A stretch of 64,000 bases of DNA from Sphingomonas sp. 67-36 (GCA_001897375.1 MKSU01000022.1:1-64000), one strand, 5' to 3'; positions 17,549 through 26,849 are shown, numbered from the stretch's first letter. Program-made: numbers and translations. Notes: generated from the letters alone by a model not told the origin.

Positions 17549-18264
17549 CCTTCAACCGCGCGCTGCTTGCCGGCGCCGCCGCCGTTATCGCGCTGCCCGG
17601 CATGGCGGGCGCGCAGGCCTATCGCTGCGCCGTGCCGGGCGAGATCGCGACGCCGCATCCCGATCTGCCCGACGAGCGCGAGCCGCAGCGGCTGCTGCCG
17701 ATCGGTGGCTATACGCTGGCGATAAGCTGGTCCCCGCAATTCTGCCGCACGCGGATGCACGATCCGAAGGCGCGGATGCAATGCGGCGGCAACCGCTTCG
17801 GCTTCGTGCTGCACGGCCTGTGGCCGGACGGCGAGGGGAAGGACTGGCCGCAATATTGCGCCGCGACCGATATCGTGCCGCGTCAGGTCATCGCGGCGAA
17901 CTTGTGCTCCACTCCATCGGCGCAATTGCTCCAGCACGAATGGGCCAAGCACGGCACCTGCATGCCAGGCGAGACGCCGGCGAGCTTCTTCCGCCGCTCG
18001 ACCGGCATGTACGCCAGGCTGCGCTATCCCGACATGAACGCCCTGTCGCGCCGCCCGCTGACCGCCGGGCAGTTCGCGACGGCGCTGGCGCGCGCCAATC
18101 CGGGGCTGCGCGCGGACATGATGCGGATCACCGCCAACCGCGAGGGCTGGCTGGATGAGGTGTGGCTGTGCCTCGACCGGAAGTTCGCCTTCGCCACCTG
18201 CCCGGCGCATCAGGGCGGCCTTGCGGCCGATGCGCGGTTGAGGATCTGGCGCGGGCCGCGTTGA
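17545..18264 (+). CDS. RNase T2 family ribonuclease, exported
   Basis: A 239-residue periplasmic endoribonuclease similar to RNase I. A signal peptide (MTFNRALLAGAAAVIALPGM, cleavage after AGA) precedes both catalytic segments: FGFVLHGLWPDGE (CAS I) and HEWAKHGTCM (CAS II) with the two catalytic histidines and Glu. Several cysteines (in CRTRMH, CGGNR, CAATD, LCSTPS, TCM, LCLDR, TCPA) would form disulfides. It is the last gene of the SH3-nadC-membrane protein run and is followed by a hairpin terminator. Confidence 0.92.
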   Translation: MTFNRALLAGAAAVIALPGMAGAQAYRCAVPGEIATPHPDLPDEREPQRLLPIGGYTLAISWSPQFCRTRMHDPKARMQCGGNRFGFVLHGLWPDGEGKDWPQYCAATDIVPRQVIAANLCSTPSAQLLQHEWAKHGTCMPGETPASFFRRSTGMYARLRYPDMNALSRRPLTAGQFATALARANPGLRADMMRITANREGWLDEVWLCLDRKFAFATCPAHQGGLAADARLRIWRGPR

Positions 18265-18271
18265 GGGCGTG

Positions 18272-18297
18272 GCCCTCCCCGTGAGCGGGAGGGCTTT
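18272..18297 (+). terminator. terminator-like hairpin between convergent genes
   Basis: GCCCTCCC and GGGAGGGC form a perfect 8-bp stem around CGTGAGC, followed by TTT. It lies 8 bases after the RNase T2 stop and just before the end of the opposing receptor gene, so it can serve the plus strand and perhaps both. Confidence 0.65.
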
Positions 18298-18301
18298 CAG
18301 C

Positions 18302-20431
18302 CTAGATTCCCACCCGCAACGTGGCGCGGATGTCGCGGCCGGCGAGCGGGGCGAAATCCTTGAGCACGCTGGCGGCGCGGCGCGCGTCCACGTCGAACAG
18401 GTTGTTCGCCGCGATGGTGATGCTCGTCCGGTCATTCCCCGCGAACGGCTTGAACGAGAAGGAGGCGTTGACCATCGTATAGGGCGCGGTCTGCGTCTCG
18501 AAAGCGGCGATGCGGTTCTGGCGGAACACATGCTCCAGCTCGACGCGCGCGCTGGTGCGGTCGTCCTGCGCCTCAAGCCCGCCGAGGATGCGCAGCGGCG
18601 GGATGCGCGGCACGGGGCTGACGTCCACCACCGTCGCGCGGACGTAATCGGCGAGGATATCGGCGTTGATCCGGTGGCCGCCGATCGTCGCCAGCCGCTT
18701 CGACGCGTCGATCTCGAAGCCGTAATAGCGCGCCCTGGCCTGGGTATATTGGAAGCAGGGGAATTCCACCTCCCGCCCGGACGGCGCGGCCGCCGCCTCG
18801 CACACACCCTGCCCGGCCTGGTTCTCGTAGATATAGTCGTCGAACCAGTTGTAATAAGCCGAGGCGTCGATGCTGAAGCCCTCGCCGTGCGCGTGGAGCG
18901 TCGCTTCCAGTCCCCAGGACTTTTCGGTGCGGAAGTTCGGATTGCCCAGCTCATAGGCCTGCGTGCCGGCATGGGCGCCGTTGGCGAACAACTCCTCCGC
19001 CGATGGCGCGCGCTCGGTACGCGAGGCGTTGAGACCGATCCGCACGCCATTGGCGATGCCGTATGAAGCGCCGAGCGAGCCGGAGAAGGTGTCGAAGCTG
19101 CGCGTGCCGTTGAAGAAGCGCGGATCGTCCAGCGGATTGCGCGCGGCGAGGCTGGTATGCTCGTAGCGCATCCCGCCCTCGGCCTTGAACGCGCCGCTCT
19201 CATATTGCTGGAGCGTGAAAAGGCCGACCTGCTGCGTGTCGTTGCGCGGCAGGAACGCCTCCTCGCCGACGACATTGAACTGGCGGCTGAAATATTGCGC
19301 CCCGCTCGCGCCGTTCCAGCCGCCGTGGTTCGCCTGGAGGAACTCCATCCGGCCTTCCAGCCCCTTGTTGTAGAAAGCGGTGCCGACCTCGCCGTCCTCC
19401 TCCAGTTCGAAATGGCGGTAGCTGGCATAAGCGGCGCGCAGGCGGATGCGGTCGAGGAAGCCACCGCCGGTCTCCACCTCGCCGCGCAGGTCGAAGCGGT
19501 TCTGGAGCACGGAGAGGCGCGGCGCCTCCTGCTCCTGCCCCGGTTCGGTCGCGTAGCGGATCGGCACGCCGTAGAGGCTGTCGTAATGGCTGTATGACAT
19601 GCCGAGCGAGCCGCCGTCGGTGATGAGCGCGGCGCCGACCCCGGCCGTCCACGTCTCGGCCGCCGAATTGGGCAGCCGCCCCTTCAGCCGGGCGGAGGCG
19701 GCGAAGTCGATCGGGTCGTCGGGCGCTTCGGCCGCCGCGGCCAGCGCCGCGCGGCGAGCGGCAGGGGAGAGGACATAGCCGCCGATGCGCAGGTCGTCGG
19801 CCTTCAGATAAGAACCATCGGCGTGGAGGACGAGATTCTTCGTCACCGCCACATCACCCGCCGCGCCGACCGAACGCTCGCTCGCGGCGCTGGCATAGCT
19901 GCCGATCGTGTTCAGCCGGTATCCGTTCTCCGGCACTTTGCGCGGGATGCGCGAATCGATCACATTGACCACGCCGCCCACCGCCGACGAGCCGTAGAGC
20001 AGCGCCGCCGGGCCGCGCAGCACCTCGACGCGCTCGGCGAGCAAGGGATCGATCACCACCGCGTGATCGACCGAGGTGTTCGACACGTCGACCGAGCCGA
20101 TGCCGTCGGTCAGCACGCGGATGCGGTCGCCCTGGAAGCCGCGCAGGATCGGGCGCGACGCGCTGGGGCCGAAGGAGGTGGCCGACACGCCGGGCAGCCG
20201 CGCGAGCGTCTCGCCGATCGTCGGGCGCAGTTCGCGGTTGAGATGGTCGCCGGAGAGGACGGAGGTGCCTTGCAACACGTCCGTCTCGTCATGGGCGACC
20301 GGCGCCGAGACGATCACGTCCTGCGGCGTCGAGTCTTGCGCGGCGGGGGTTTCGGCGAGCGCGGCGGGGGCGGCGGCCAGCGCGGTGAGGATGGCGGCGA
20401 GCGAGCCGGCGGCGATATTTCCCTGAATCAT
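18302..20431 (-). CDS. TonB-dependent receptor, ZnuD-like (zinc)
   Basis: A 709-residue outer-membrane receptor. Signal peptide ends near residue 26 (AALA), the TonB box is DVIVSAP (about 38-44), and the plug holds LPGVSATSFGPSASRPILRG and LRGPAALLYGSSAVGG. The overall pattern (VPENGY after the plug, NTSVDHAV, the late motif FRQNRIAAFETQTAPY) closely follows the ZnuD zinc receptor family, so zinc import is the likely role. Substrate is inferred from family likeness recalled, not aligned. A possible Zur-like site lies just upstream of the start. Confidence 0.85.
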   Translation of the reverse strand: MIQGNIAAGSLAAILTALAAAPAALAETPAAQDSTPQDVIVSAPVAHDETDVLQGTSVLSGDHLNRELRPTIGETLARLPGVSATSFGPSASRPILRGFQGDRIRVLTDGIGSVDVSNTSVDHAVVIDPLLAERVEVLRGPAALLYGSSAVGGVVNVIDSRIPRKVPENGYRLNTIGSYASAASERSVGAAGDVAVTKNLVLHADGSYLKADDLRIGGYVLSPAARRAALAAAAEAPDDPIDFAASARLKGRLPNSAAETWTAGVGAALITDGGSLGMSYSHYDSLYGVPIRYATEPGQEQEAPRLSVLQNRFDLRGEVETGGGFLDRIRLRAAYASYRHFELEEDGEVGTAFYNKGLEGRMEFLQANHGGWNGASGAQYFSRQFNVVGEEAFLPRNDTQQVGLFTLQQYESGAFKAEGGMRYEHTSLAARNPLDDPRFFNGTRSFDTFSGSLGASYGIANGVRIGLNASRTERAPSAEELFANGAHAGTQAYELGNPNFRTEKSWGLEATLHAHGEGFSIDASAYYNWFDDYIYENQAGQGVCEAAAAPSGREVEFPCFQYTQARARYYGFEIDASKRLATIGGHRINADILADYVRATVVDVSPVPRIPPLRILGGLEAQDDRTSARVELEHVFRQNRIAAFETQTAPYTMVNASFSFKPFAGNDRTSITIAANNLFDVDARRAASVLKDFAPLAGRDIRATLRVGI

Positions 20432-20448
20432 GAAGCCCGGCTAAACGC

Positions 20449-20473
20449 AATGTTACATCATATCAACAGCATT
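20449..20473. promoter_or_regulatory. possible Zur-like operator upstream of the ZnuD-like receptor
   Basis: An AT-rich, imperfectly symmetrical 25-base stretch (AATGTT...AACAGCATT around CATCATATC) lies 18 bases upstream of the receptor ATG. TGTT/AACA and AATG/CATT pairs recall Zur boxes of the form ATGTTATA-TATAACAT, but the centre departs from that consensus. A candidate only. Confidence 0.3.
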
Positions 20474-20501
20474 TCGTCTCGCGTTATCATCGCCTTGTCG
20501 C

Positions 20502-20714
20502 TCAGCGGCCGCGTTCGACCGAATCCAGGATGCGCGCGGCGGCCATGAACACCGTGCCGGCGCAGGCGACGAACAGCAGCCGCCCGCCATAGCCGGGGAA
20601 GTCATGCATGTAATGTATCCCGCGCTCGACCGCGCCCATGCCGAGCGCATAGATCACGACGAACGCTTCGAATTTCGTCTTGATGACGAACAGGCGGGCG
20701 ATGCGGGACCACAT
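20502..20714 (-). CDS. small membrane protein (70 aa), hypothetical
   Basis: A 70-residue protein with a basic amphipathic N-terminus (MWSRIARLFVIKTKFEAFVV) and a second hydrophobic segment (about residues 43-60). Similar short proteins with the opening MWSRIARLFVIKTKFEA occur in sphingomonads as far as I recall. It lies upstream of, and in the same direction as, the zinc receptor. No function known. Confidence 0.65.
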   Translation of the reverse strand: MWSRIARLFVIKTKFEAFVVIYALGMGAVERGIHYMHDFPGYGGRLLFVACAGTVFMAAARILDSVERGR

Positions 20715-20806
20715 GCCTCACACATACGCAAATGATGTGCCAGCGGCGGATTCCCGTCGTTCGCGACGCGGACATGATGGTTAATTGTAAGTAAATTCGA
20801 CACTTT

Positions 20807-20836
20807 CCGTCATTCCCACGCTGGCGGGAATGACGG
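20807..20836. repeat. intergenic palindrome, 11-bp stem (ccgtcattccc / gggaatgacgg)
   Basis: A perfect 11-bp inverted repeat with an 8-base loop ends 6 bases before the astB stop. The core CATTCCC...GGGAATG recurs at 30385, so it is a dispersed repeat that may also act as a transcription end for the ast operon. Confidence 0.65.
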
Positions 20837-20842
20837 GATGGG

Positions 20843-22090
20843 TCAGGTCAACGCCGTCAGGTCCAGCGCCTCCAGCAGCGCGCGGCGCGCCTCCTCGATC
20901 CGGGCGATCAGGGCGGAGTCGCCGATCGATTCCACCGCGATCGCCTCCGGCCAATGCGCCTCGATCACCGCCGCGATCCGGTCGAGCTTCGCATCGTCGA
21001 CCAGGAAGCGTGGGTCGATCGTCGCCGGATCGGCCACCACGCGCAGCCGCAGGCAGGCCGGGCCGCCGCCGTTGGCCATCGATTCGCGCACGTCGACTAC
21101 CTCCACCGCGCGGATCGGGCCGTTGCCAGCGACGTGAGATTGTAGCCAATCCCACACGCGCGGGTTGTCGCGCGCCTCGCCGGGGACGACCAGCGTCTGC
21201 CCGCCGGCGGGCGGGGAGACGAGCTGGGCATTGAACAGATAAGAGCGGATCGCGTCGTCGAGGCTGACGCGGCTCGCGGGAACCTCCACGATCTCCACCT
21301 CGGGCATCAGCGCCCGGAGCCGCGCGTAGAAGCCGGCCTTGTCGGCGAACGCCTCCTCATGCGCGAACAGCGTGCGTTCGTTCGCCACCGCCACCACGTC
21401 ATTGTGGAAGGCGCCGGCCGCGATCGCCGCCGGCGACTGCTCGACGAACAATGTGCGCGTCGGATCGAGGCGGTGGGCGCGGGCGATCGCCTCGCTCGCC
21501 TCGCGATGCTGGCGGGCGGGGAAGGGGCCGCCGGGCTCGCCATAGACGAACACCTCGATGCCGGACGCGCCGTGCTCCGCGCAGAGCCGCATGTGGTTGG
21601 CCGCGCCCTCGTCGCCGAACGGAGCGGGGATCGGCTCGTGCACCGCGAAGGCCGCGTCGGCGAAGGCGATGCGGAGTTGCGCCAGCGTCGCGGGCCATTC
21701 GTGGCTGCGATGCGGCATGGTCATCAGGTTGGCGACCGTCAGATGGCAGCGCCCGTCGCGGCTGTCCGCCGCCGGTGAGACGGTCGCAGCATTGGCCGCC
21801 CACATCGCGGAGGCGGAAAGCGCGCGCGCCTGAAGGTGCGGCGCGGCATGGGCGTAATCGGTGGCGAGCGCCGCCAGCCAGCGATGGTCCGGCCGGGGAT
21901 GCGGCAGCAGGATGCCCTGTGTCAGCCCGAGCGCGAGGTTGGTGCGCATCTTGGCGATGCCCTGCAACGCGGCGGCGCGCGGATGGGCGACATGGCCGGC
22001 ATTGCGCGTCGCGGCGAGGTTGCCGGGGCTGAGGCCGGCGTAATTGTGGCTCGGGCCGACGATGCCGTCGAAGTTGATCTCGCGCATCAT
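20843..22090 (-). CDS. astB: N-succinylarginine dihydrolase AstB
   Basis: Hydrolyses N-succinylarginine to N-succinylornithine, ammonia and CO2. The 415-residue protein has the family opening EINFDGIVGPSHNYAGLSPGN and the NGGGPACLRLRV segment that carries the catalytic Cys near residue 340; the amidinotransferase-fold His and Glu lie in the GAFHNDVVAVAN and preceding regions. Its ATG overlaps the astA stop (ATGA). It is the last gene of the operon. Confidence 0.94.
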   Translation of the reverse strand: MMREINFDGIVGPSHNYAGLSPGNLAATRNAGHVAHPRAAALQGIAKMRTNLALGLTQGILLPHPRPDHRWLAALATDYAHAAPHLQARALSASAMWAANAATVSPAADSRDGRCHLTVANLMTMPHRSHEWPATLAQLRIAFADAAFAVHEPIPAPFGDEGAANHMRLCAEHGASGIEVFVYGEPGGPFPARQHREASEAIARAHRLDPTRTLFVEQSPAAIAAGAFHNDVVAVANERTLFAHEEAFADKAGFYARLRALMPEVEIVEVPASRVSLDDAIRSYLFNAQLVSPPAGGQTLVVPGEARDNPRVWDWLQSHVAGNGPIRAVEVVDVRESMANGGGPACLRLRVVADPATIDPRFLVDDAKLDRIAAVIEAHWPEAIAVESIGDSALIARIEEARRALLEALDLTALT

Positions 22091-23103
22091 GCTCTCGCCA
22101 TGAAAGTGACGTTGCTGTCCTCCTGCGCGCCGATCGCCTTCGCGCTCGCGGAGTCGATCACCACCGCATCGCCCACCTCGCGTACCACGCCCAGCGCGCA
22201 GCGGAAATCGGCCAGCTCGCCATAGGCGACCAGCGCCTGCGCGCCGCCCTCGTCGTCGATCGCGACGACCGGCGCGGTGCGCGCGTCGCGGATCGAGCGG
22301 ACATTGTCGGTCCGCGCCGTCATCGTCGGTCCGCCGTCGAAGATGTCGACGTAATTCTCGAACGAAAAACCCTCGTTCTCCAGCATCCGCATCGCGGCAC
22401 GGCCGGAGGGGTGCGGCAGGCCGATCGCGGCGCGTGCCGTCTCCGATAGCATCGCGGTGTAGATCGGATGCTTGGGCATCAGGTCGGCGATGAACTGGTG
22501 GCCGTGGGTGGCGTTATACTGGTCCGCGTCCTGGAAGTTCATGCCGAAGAAGCGCCCGGCCAGCCCGTCCCAGAACGGCGATCCGCCCGCCTCGTCGATG
22601 ATGCCGCGCAGTTCGGCGAGGATACGGTCCGCGAAGCGCTGGCGGTGCATGCGGATGAAAAGGTAGCGGCTGCGCGCGAGCAGCATCCCCAGCCCGCCGG
22701 CGCGTTCGCCGGGGTGGAGGAACAGGCCGCCCACCTCGCTCGACCCTTCGAGATCGGTGGTGAGCGAGAGCATCTCGGCGCGGAAGGTGCGGCCGAGCTG
22801 GTCGCTGTGCTGGGTGAGGGTGCCGAGGCGGTAGCTGTAGAAAGGGTGGCGCTGCCCGACCTGCGTGAAAAGCTGGCAGGTGCCGCGCACCTCGCCGGTC
22901 TCGCCGTTCTCCAGGATCAGCACGAACAGCTCGTCGCCCAGTTCGCCCCCGGCGCGGGCGAAGGCGGCGTGGCTGCGATCGAGCTTCGCCTTCAGCGCGC
23001 GCCGATCGGGCGGCAGGTTGGTGAAGCCGCCGCCGGTCAGCTTCGCCATTTCGTAGAGCGGCGCGAGATCGGCGTCATGCGCGGCGCGGACGATGAAGGT
23101 CAC
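22087..23103 (-). CDS. astA: arginine N-succinyltransferase AstA
   Basis: Transfers succinyl from succinyl-CoA to arginine, the entry step of the AST pathway. The 338-residue, GNAT-like protein shows family motifs FIVRAAHDADLAPLYEMA, EVGGLFLHPGERAGGLG and FFGMNFQDADQYNATHG. It is a single-subunit form. The start is GTG 23103, overlapping the M20 gene stop as GTGA; no in-frame ATG gives the conserved N-terminus. Confidence 0.93.
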   Translation of the reverse strand: MTFIVRAAHDADLAPLYEMAKLTGGGFTNLPPDRRALKAKLDRSHAAFARAGGELGDELFVLILENGETGEVRGTCQLFTQVGQRHPFYSYRLGTLTQHSDQLGRTFRAEMLSLTTDLEGSSEVGGLFLHPGERAGGLGMLLARSRYLFIRMHRQRFADRILAELRGIIDEAGGSPFWDGLAGRFFGMNFQDADQYNATHGHQFIADLMPKHPIYTAMLSETARAAIGLPHPSGRAAMRMLENEGFSFENYVDIFDGGPTMTARTDNVRSIRDARTAPVVAIDDEGGAQALVAYGELADFRCALGVVREVGDAVVIDSASAKAIGAQEDSNVTFMARA

Positions 23104-24299
23104 AGCCGCCCCTCCGCGATGCGCAGCATGGTGACGGCGGAAAGCGCGGCGCGCTCGGCCAGGCTGTCGACGATCAAATATTCCTCCCCCGAATGGATCG
23201 CGCCCCCGCGCGCGCCCATCGTGTCCACCACGGGCACGCCGCACGCCGCGATATTGTTGCCGTCGCACACCCCGCCGGTGGCGCGCCAGCCGATCGCGAT
23301 GCCGAGATCGGCGCCGGCGTCGCGCACCAGATCGAACAGCCGCGCCGCGCCGGGGTCGATCGGCTTGGGCGGGCGGTTGAATCCGCCGTAGACCTCGACA
23401 TGCACGTCGTGCGCGGCGGCGACCTCCGCCACCGCCGCGTCGATCCGCGCGCGGGCGCGGGCGATCTCGTCCTGCGAGGCGGGACGGAAGTTGACGCGCA
23501 GCACCGCGAGATCGGGCACGACATTGTTCGGCCCGCCGCCGTCGATCCGCGCGGGATTGACGGCGAGGCTGGGGGAGCGCGCGGCGGCGAGGCGCAGCGC
23601 GATATCCGCCGCCGCGACGATGGCGTTGCGGCCGTCCTCCGGATTGCGCCCGGCATGGGCGGCGCGGCCGCGTACGACGATCGAGAAATTGCCGGTGCCG
23701 CCGCGCGCGCCGGCGAGCGTGCCGTCGGGCAGCGCCGGCTCATAGGTGAGCGCGGCTTTCTTGCCCCGCGCCAGCGAGGCGATCAGCGCGGCGGAGGAGA
23801 AGGAGCCGGTTTCCTCGTCCGAGTTGATCAGCACGTCATAGCCGATCGCGCCGCCCGCCGCCTCGACGCCCTCCAGCGCGGCGAGCATCACCGCGAGGCC
23901 GCCCTTCATGTCGGCCACGCCGGGGCCGTTGATCGTGCCGTCCGGCCGGTCGACAAGCGTCTGGAAGGGGTGATCGGCGGGGAATACCGTGTCCATATGC
24001 CCGGTCAGCAGCAATCGCACCGGCGCGCCGGGCCGCACCGCGAGATGGAGGTGGCGGCCATGCACGATCGGCTCGACCTCGCCCGTAGCGGTGACGCGCT
24101 CGGCCGGCGCCGGCTCGACCAGCCGCACCTCGCCGGGCAACGCGGAGAAGGCGTCGGCCAGCATCTCCGCGACGCTCGCCAGCCCGGCGAGATTGCCCGT
24201 GCCGCTATTGACCGCCGCCCACTGCCGCACCCGCGCCAGCATCGGCGAGGACCGCGCCCGCTCGATCGCGCGTGTTTCGTTTGCCGGCAAACCCCTCAT
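23100..24299 (-). CDS. M20-family metallohydrolase of the ast operon
   Basis: A 399-residue zinc amidohydrolase of peptidase family M20 (ArgE/CPG2-like). Metal ligands appear in LTGHMDTVFP (H, D), GVADMKGG (D), NSDEETGSF (the catalytic and ligand Glu) and near the C-terminal GARGGAIHSGEEY (H). It is translationally coupled to astA and first in the operon. Because astE is absent nearby, cleavage of N-succinylglutamate to succinate and glutamate is an attractive role, but that is inferred from position; M20 enzymes act on many N-acyl amino acids. Confidence 0.85.
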   Translation of the reverse strand: MRGLPANETRAIERARSSPMLARVRQWAAVNSGTGNLAGLASVAEMLADAFSALPGEVRLVEPAPAERVTATGEVEPIVHGRHLHLAVRPGAPVRLLLTGHMDTVFPADHPFQTLVDRPDGTINGPGVADMKGGLAVMLAALEGVEAAGGAIGYDVLINSDEETGSFSSAALIASLARGKKAALTYEPALPDGTLAGARGGTGNFSIVVRGRAAHAGRNPEDGRNAIVAAADIALRLAAARSPSLAVNPARIDGGGPNNVVPDLAVLRVNFRPASQDEIARARARIDAAVAEVAAAHDVHVEVYGGFNRPPKPIDPGAARLFDLVRDAGADLGIAIGWRATGGVCDGNNIAACGVPVVDTMGARGGAIHSGEEYLIVDSLAERAALSAVTMLRIAEGRL

Positions 24300-24317
24300 C
24301 CGGGAGTGGTAGCGCGG

Positions 24318-25274
24318 TCAGAACGTATAGACCAGAGACGCCCTGCTGGTGGTGTCGGTGGTGCGCCGGCCGATCGGCGGCATGCTTTCATATTGCACGA
24401 CATAGGATAGCTGCGCCGACAGCGGCCCCACCACCTTCGCCGCGAGCGCGGTAGTGCCGCTGACGGTGGAATTGTAATGCTGGAGATAGGCCGAGGCGAC
24501 CTGCGTCAGCTTCAGCCCCGGCGCGAACTTCCATCCGAAATCCATGCTGCCGCGCGCGGCGATGCTGCTCTGCTCGGTCTGGTCGGTGAAGGCGGTGTAG
24601 CGATAGGCCGGGCCAAGCTCCAGATCGAGCTTCACCGCCGGGGTCTGGATCGCGCTGTAGCCCGCGCCGACCGAGGCGGAATAGCGATCGGTGTAGCCGA
24701 GGAAGCGATCGGATTCGAACTGCCCCGCGCCATAGATGTAGCGGCGCGAGTCGATCTTGTAGTTCGGTTCGTAGCTGGCGAGATAATGCTCGCGCGTGGT
24801 GATCCCCAGGCTGCGCTGGTAATCGGCCTGGAGCCGTACCTTCTGCCGCCATTGCAGCCCCTCGCGCGTCAGGTCGAGCACGCCGGTCGCGCCGACCGTC
24901 TCGCTGTTGCCGGTGGTGAGGTAGCCGCCCAGCTCCGCGCGGCCGCGCCACAGGTCGAACAGGCGCGCCTCGCGGACGCGCGTGTCGTGCGCGCGCTTGC
25001 GCTCGTCGCGCCATTGCTCCGCGATCTTCGCCACCGCGTCGCCGCTCGCCGGGTCGGCGGTGCGGGCGTATTTGACGATCGTCGTCACCTCCGCGTCATT
25101 GCCGGCCGCGATTGCCGCCTCCAGCATCGCCTTGATCGGCGGCGGGATGGTCACTTCCTCGGCCGGACGCCTGTCGCCGTCGGCGGGATGGTCGCCCGCG
25201 ACGACGGCGGTGTTGGCGAGCAGCAGCGGAAAGGCGAGGAGAAGCGCGCGCATCGATATATTCTTAACCGGCAT
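24318..25274 (-). CDS. DUF481 family outer-membrane protein
   Basis: A 318-residue exported beta-barrel protein of the DUF481 (YdiY-like) family. After a signal peptide (MRALLLAFPLLLANTAVVAG), residues ~35-95 form a helical charged region, followed by the barrel with ELGGYLTTGNSETVG and a C-terminal aromatic (SLVYTF) typical of BamA-recognised barrels. The start may be ATG 25274 or the internal ATG 25253; neither has a strong binding site. Role unknown; some relatives are salt-inducible. It lies 18 bases upstream of the ast operon. Confidence 0.82.
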   Translation of the reverse strand: MPVKNISMRALLLAFPLLLANTAVVAGDHPADGDRRPAEEVTIPPPIKAMLEAAIAAGNDAEVTTIVKYARTADPASGDAVAKIAEQWRDERKRAHDTRVREARLFDLWRGRAELGGYLTTGNSETVGATGVLDLTREGLQWRQKVRLQADYQRSLGITTREHYLASYEPNYKIDSRRYIYGAGQFESDRFLGYTDRYSASVGAGYSAIQTPAVKLDLELGPAYRYTAFTDQTEQSSIAARGSMDFGWKFAPGLKLTQVASAYLQHYNSTVSGTTALAAKVVGPLSAQLSYVVQYESMPPIGRRTTDTTSRASLVYTF

Positions 25275-25322
25275 TATGGCGATTTTGGAGCAGCGGTCGG
25301 GCAGCGCTCGGCAGGATGTTGC

Positions 25323-25796
25323 TCAGCCGAGATGATCGGAAAAAGCCGCCAGCACCTGTTCATAGAGCGCGCGCTTGAACGGCACGATCATCTCTGGAAG
25401 ATCGGCCGGGGCGGCCCAGCGCCATGCGCGGAACTCGGGATGCGCGGTGTGGATGTCGATGTCATGGTCCGCGCCGGTGAAGCGGAACAGGAACCAGCGC
25501 TGGCGCTGGCCGCGATATCTGCCTTTCCACACCTTGCCGATCAGTTCGGGGGGCAGGTCGTAGGTCAGCTCCTCCGGCGCCTCGGCGATGAGATCGAGAT
25601 GATGGGAGGCGACGCCGGTTTCCTCGCCCAGCTCGCGGATCGCGGCGGCGCGGGCATCCTCGCCCGGGTCGATCCCGCCCTGCGGCATCTGCCACGCCTC
25701 CAGCGTCGTATCGATGCGCTGGCCGACGAACACCAGCCCGTCGCGGTTCATCATCATCGCGCCCGCGCAGGGGCGATAGGGAAGGTCGCTCGTCAT
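25323..25796 (-). CDS. rppH: RNA pyrophosphohydrolase RppH
   Basis: Removes pyrophosphate from the 5' end of transcripts, triggering decay. The 157-residue Nudix protein has the complete box [20 protein letters not shown](TGV) near residues 40-62, preceded by the family motif [21 protein letters not shown] and followed by TYDLPPEL and [11 protein letters not shown], which distinguish RppH from other Nudix enzymes. Transcribed with the downstream DUF481 gene in the same direction. Confidence 0.93.
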   Translation of the reverse strand: MTSDLPYRPCAGAMMMNRDGLVFVGQRIDTTLEAWQMPQGGIDPGEDARAAAIRELGEETGVASHHLDLIAEAPEELTYDLPPELIGKVWKGRYRGQRQRWFLFRFTGADHDIDIHTAHPEFRAWRWAAPADLPEMIVPFKRALYEQVLAAFSDHLG

Positions 25797-25865
25797 GGTG
25801 AGGCAGCGCTATCCGATGCCGGGCAGCGCCGCCAGCCCTCAAACCGTCGCTGGGCGGCGGCGCGG

Positions 25866-26849
25866 CTATTTCGCGCCCGCCTCCGCGATCGCCTCCTTCA
25901 CCGCCGCGAGATAGCCGGCGGCGTCCTTCGCCGCCGAGGGGATCGCCTGGCGCAGGTTGACGAAGCCGTGGATGTTGCCCTTCGCCTCGCGGAACGTCAC
26001 CGGCACGCCGGCCAGCGCCAGCGCGGCGGCATAGGCGCGGCCCTGGTCGCGGATCGGATCGAGACTGGCGGTGACGATCACGGCCGGCGGCATACCGGCA
26101 AGATCGCCGGCCAGCGGCGAGCTGCGTACATGCGCGATGTCAGCCGCATAATGGTCGGCGAACCAGATCATCCCGTCGCGGGTGAGCAGGAAGCCTTCCG
26201 CGAACTGCTCGAACGAGGGATATTCGGTCGCCATGTCCGCCGCCGGATAGATCGGCGCCTGCACGATCACCGGCACCTTCGCCGGCGCGTCGCGCAGCGC
26301 CATCGCCGTCACGATCGTCAAATTGCCCCCCGCGCTGTCGCCGGAGAGGACGAGGCCGGTCACGCCGCGTCCAAGCTCGCCCGGATTGCCCGCGACCCAG
26401 CGCGCGGCCGCCTCGCAATCGTCCGGTGCGGCGGGCCACGGCGCCTCGGGCGCGAGCCGATAGTCGATCGAGACGACCGGCAGGTCGAGCTGGCGCGCCA
26501 TCTCGGCGGTGAAGCTCGCGTGGGTGTCGATATCGCCGATCACGAAGCCGCCGCCGTGGTAGAACACCACCACCGGCCCCGGATCGCGGGTCGCGCGCGC
26601 ATCGAACAGCCGCGCCGGAATCGCGCCGGCCGGGCCGGGGATGGCGAGGTCCTTTATGACGGCCAGCTCGCCCACCGGCGGATCGGCGATGTCCTTCATC
26701 GCATTATAGACGGCGCGCGCGTCGCCCGGCTGCTGCTCGTGCATCTTCGGGCCGGGCACGTTGTTGAGATAGTCGAGGAAGGCGCGCACGTCCGGGCGGA
26801 CATAGGGCGCGGCGTCGGCGGCGGGGCGTTCGATCAGCGTGTCGGTCAT
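25866..26849 (-). CDS. alpha/beta hydrolase, hormone-sensitive-lipase type esterase
   Basis: A 327-residue carboxylesterase of the HSL (family IV) group. The oxyanion motif HGGGFVIGD and nucleophile motif GDSAGGN are plain; the acid Asp is in ASLDPIRDQG and the His in GNIHGFVN. No signal peptide. Likely acts on short-chain esters, exact substrate unknown. The ATG at 26849 follows GGAGAG. It is divergent from korA. Confidence 0.9.
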   Translation of the reverse strand: MTDTLIERPAADAAPYVRPDVRAFLDYLNNVPGPKMHEQQPGDARAVYNAMKDIADPPVGELAVIKDLAIPGPAGAIPARLFDARATRDPGPVVVFYHGGGFVIGDIDTHASFTAEMARQLDLPVVSIDYRLAPEAPWPAAPDDCEAAARWVAGNPGELGRGVTGLVLSGDSAGGNLTIVTAMALRDAPAKVPVIVQAPIYPAADMATEYPSFEQFAEGFLLTRDGMIWFADHYAADIAHVRSSPLAGDLAGMPPAVIVTASLDPIRDQGRAYAAALALAGVPVTFREAKGNIHGFVNLRQAIPSAAKDAAGYLAAVKEAIAEAGAK

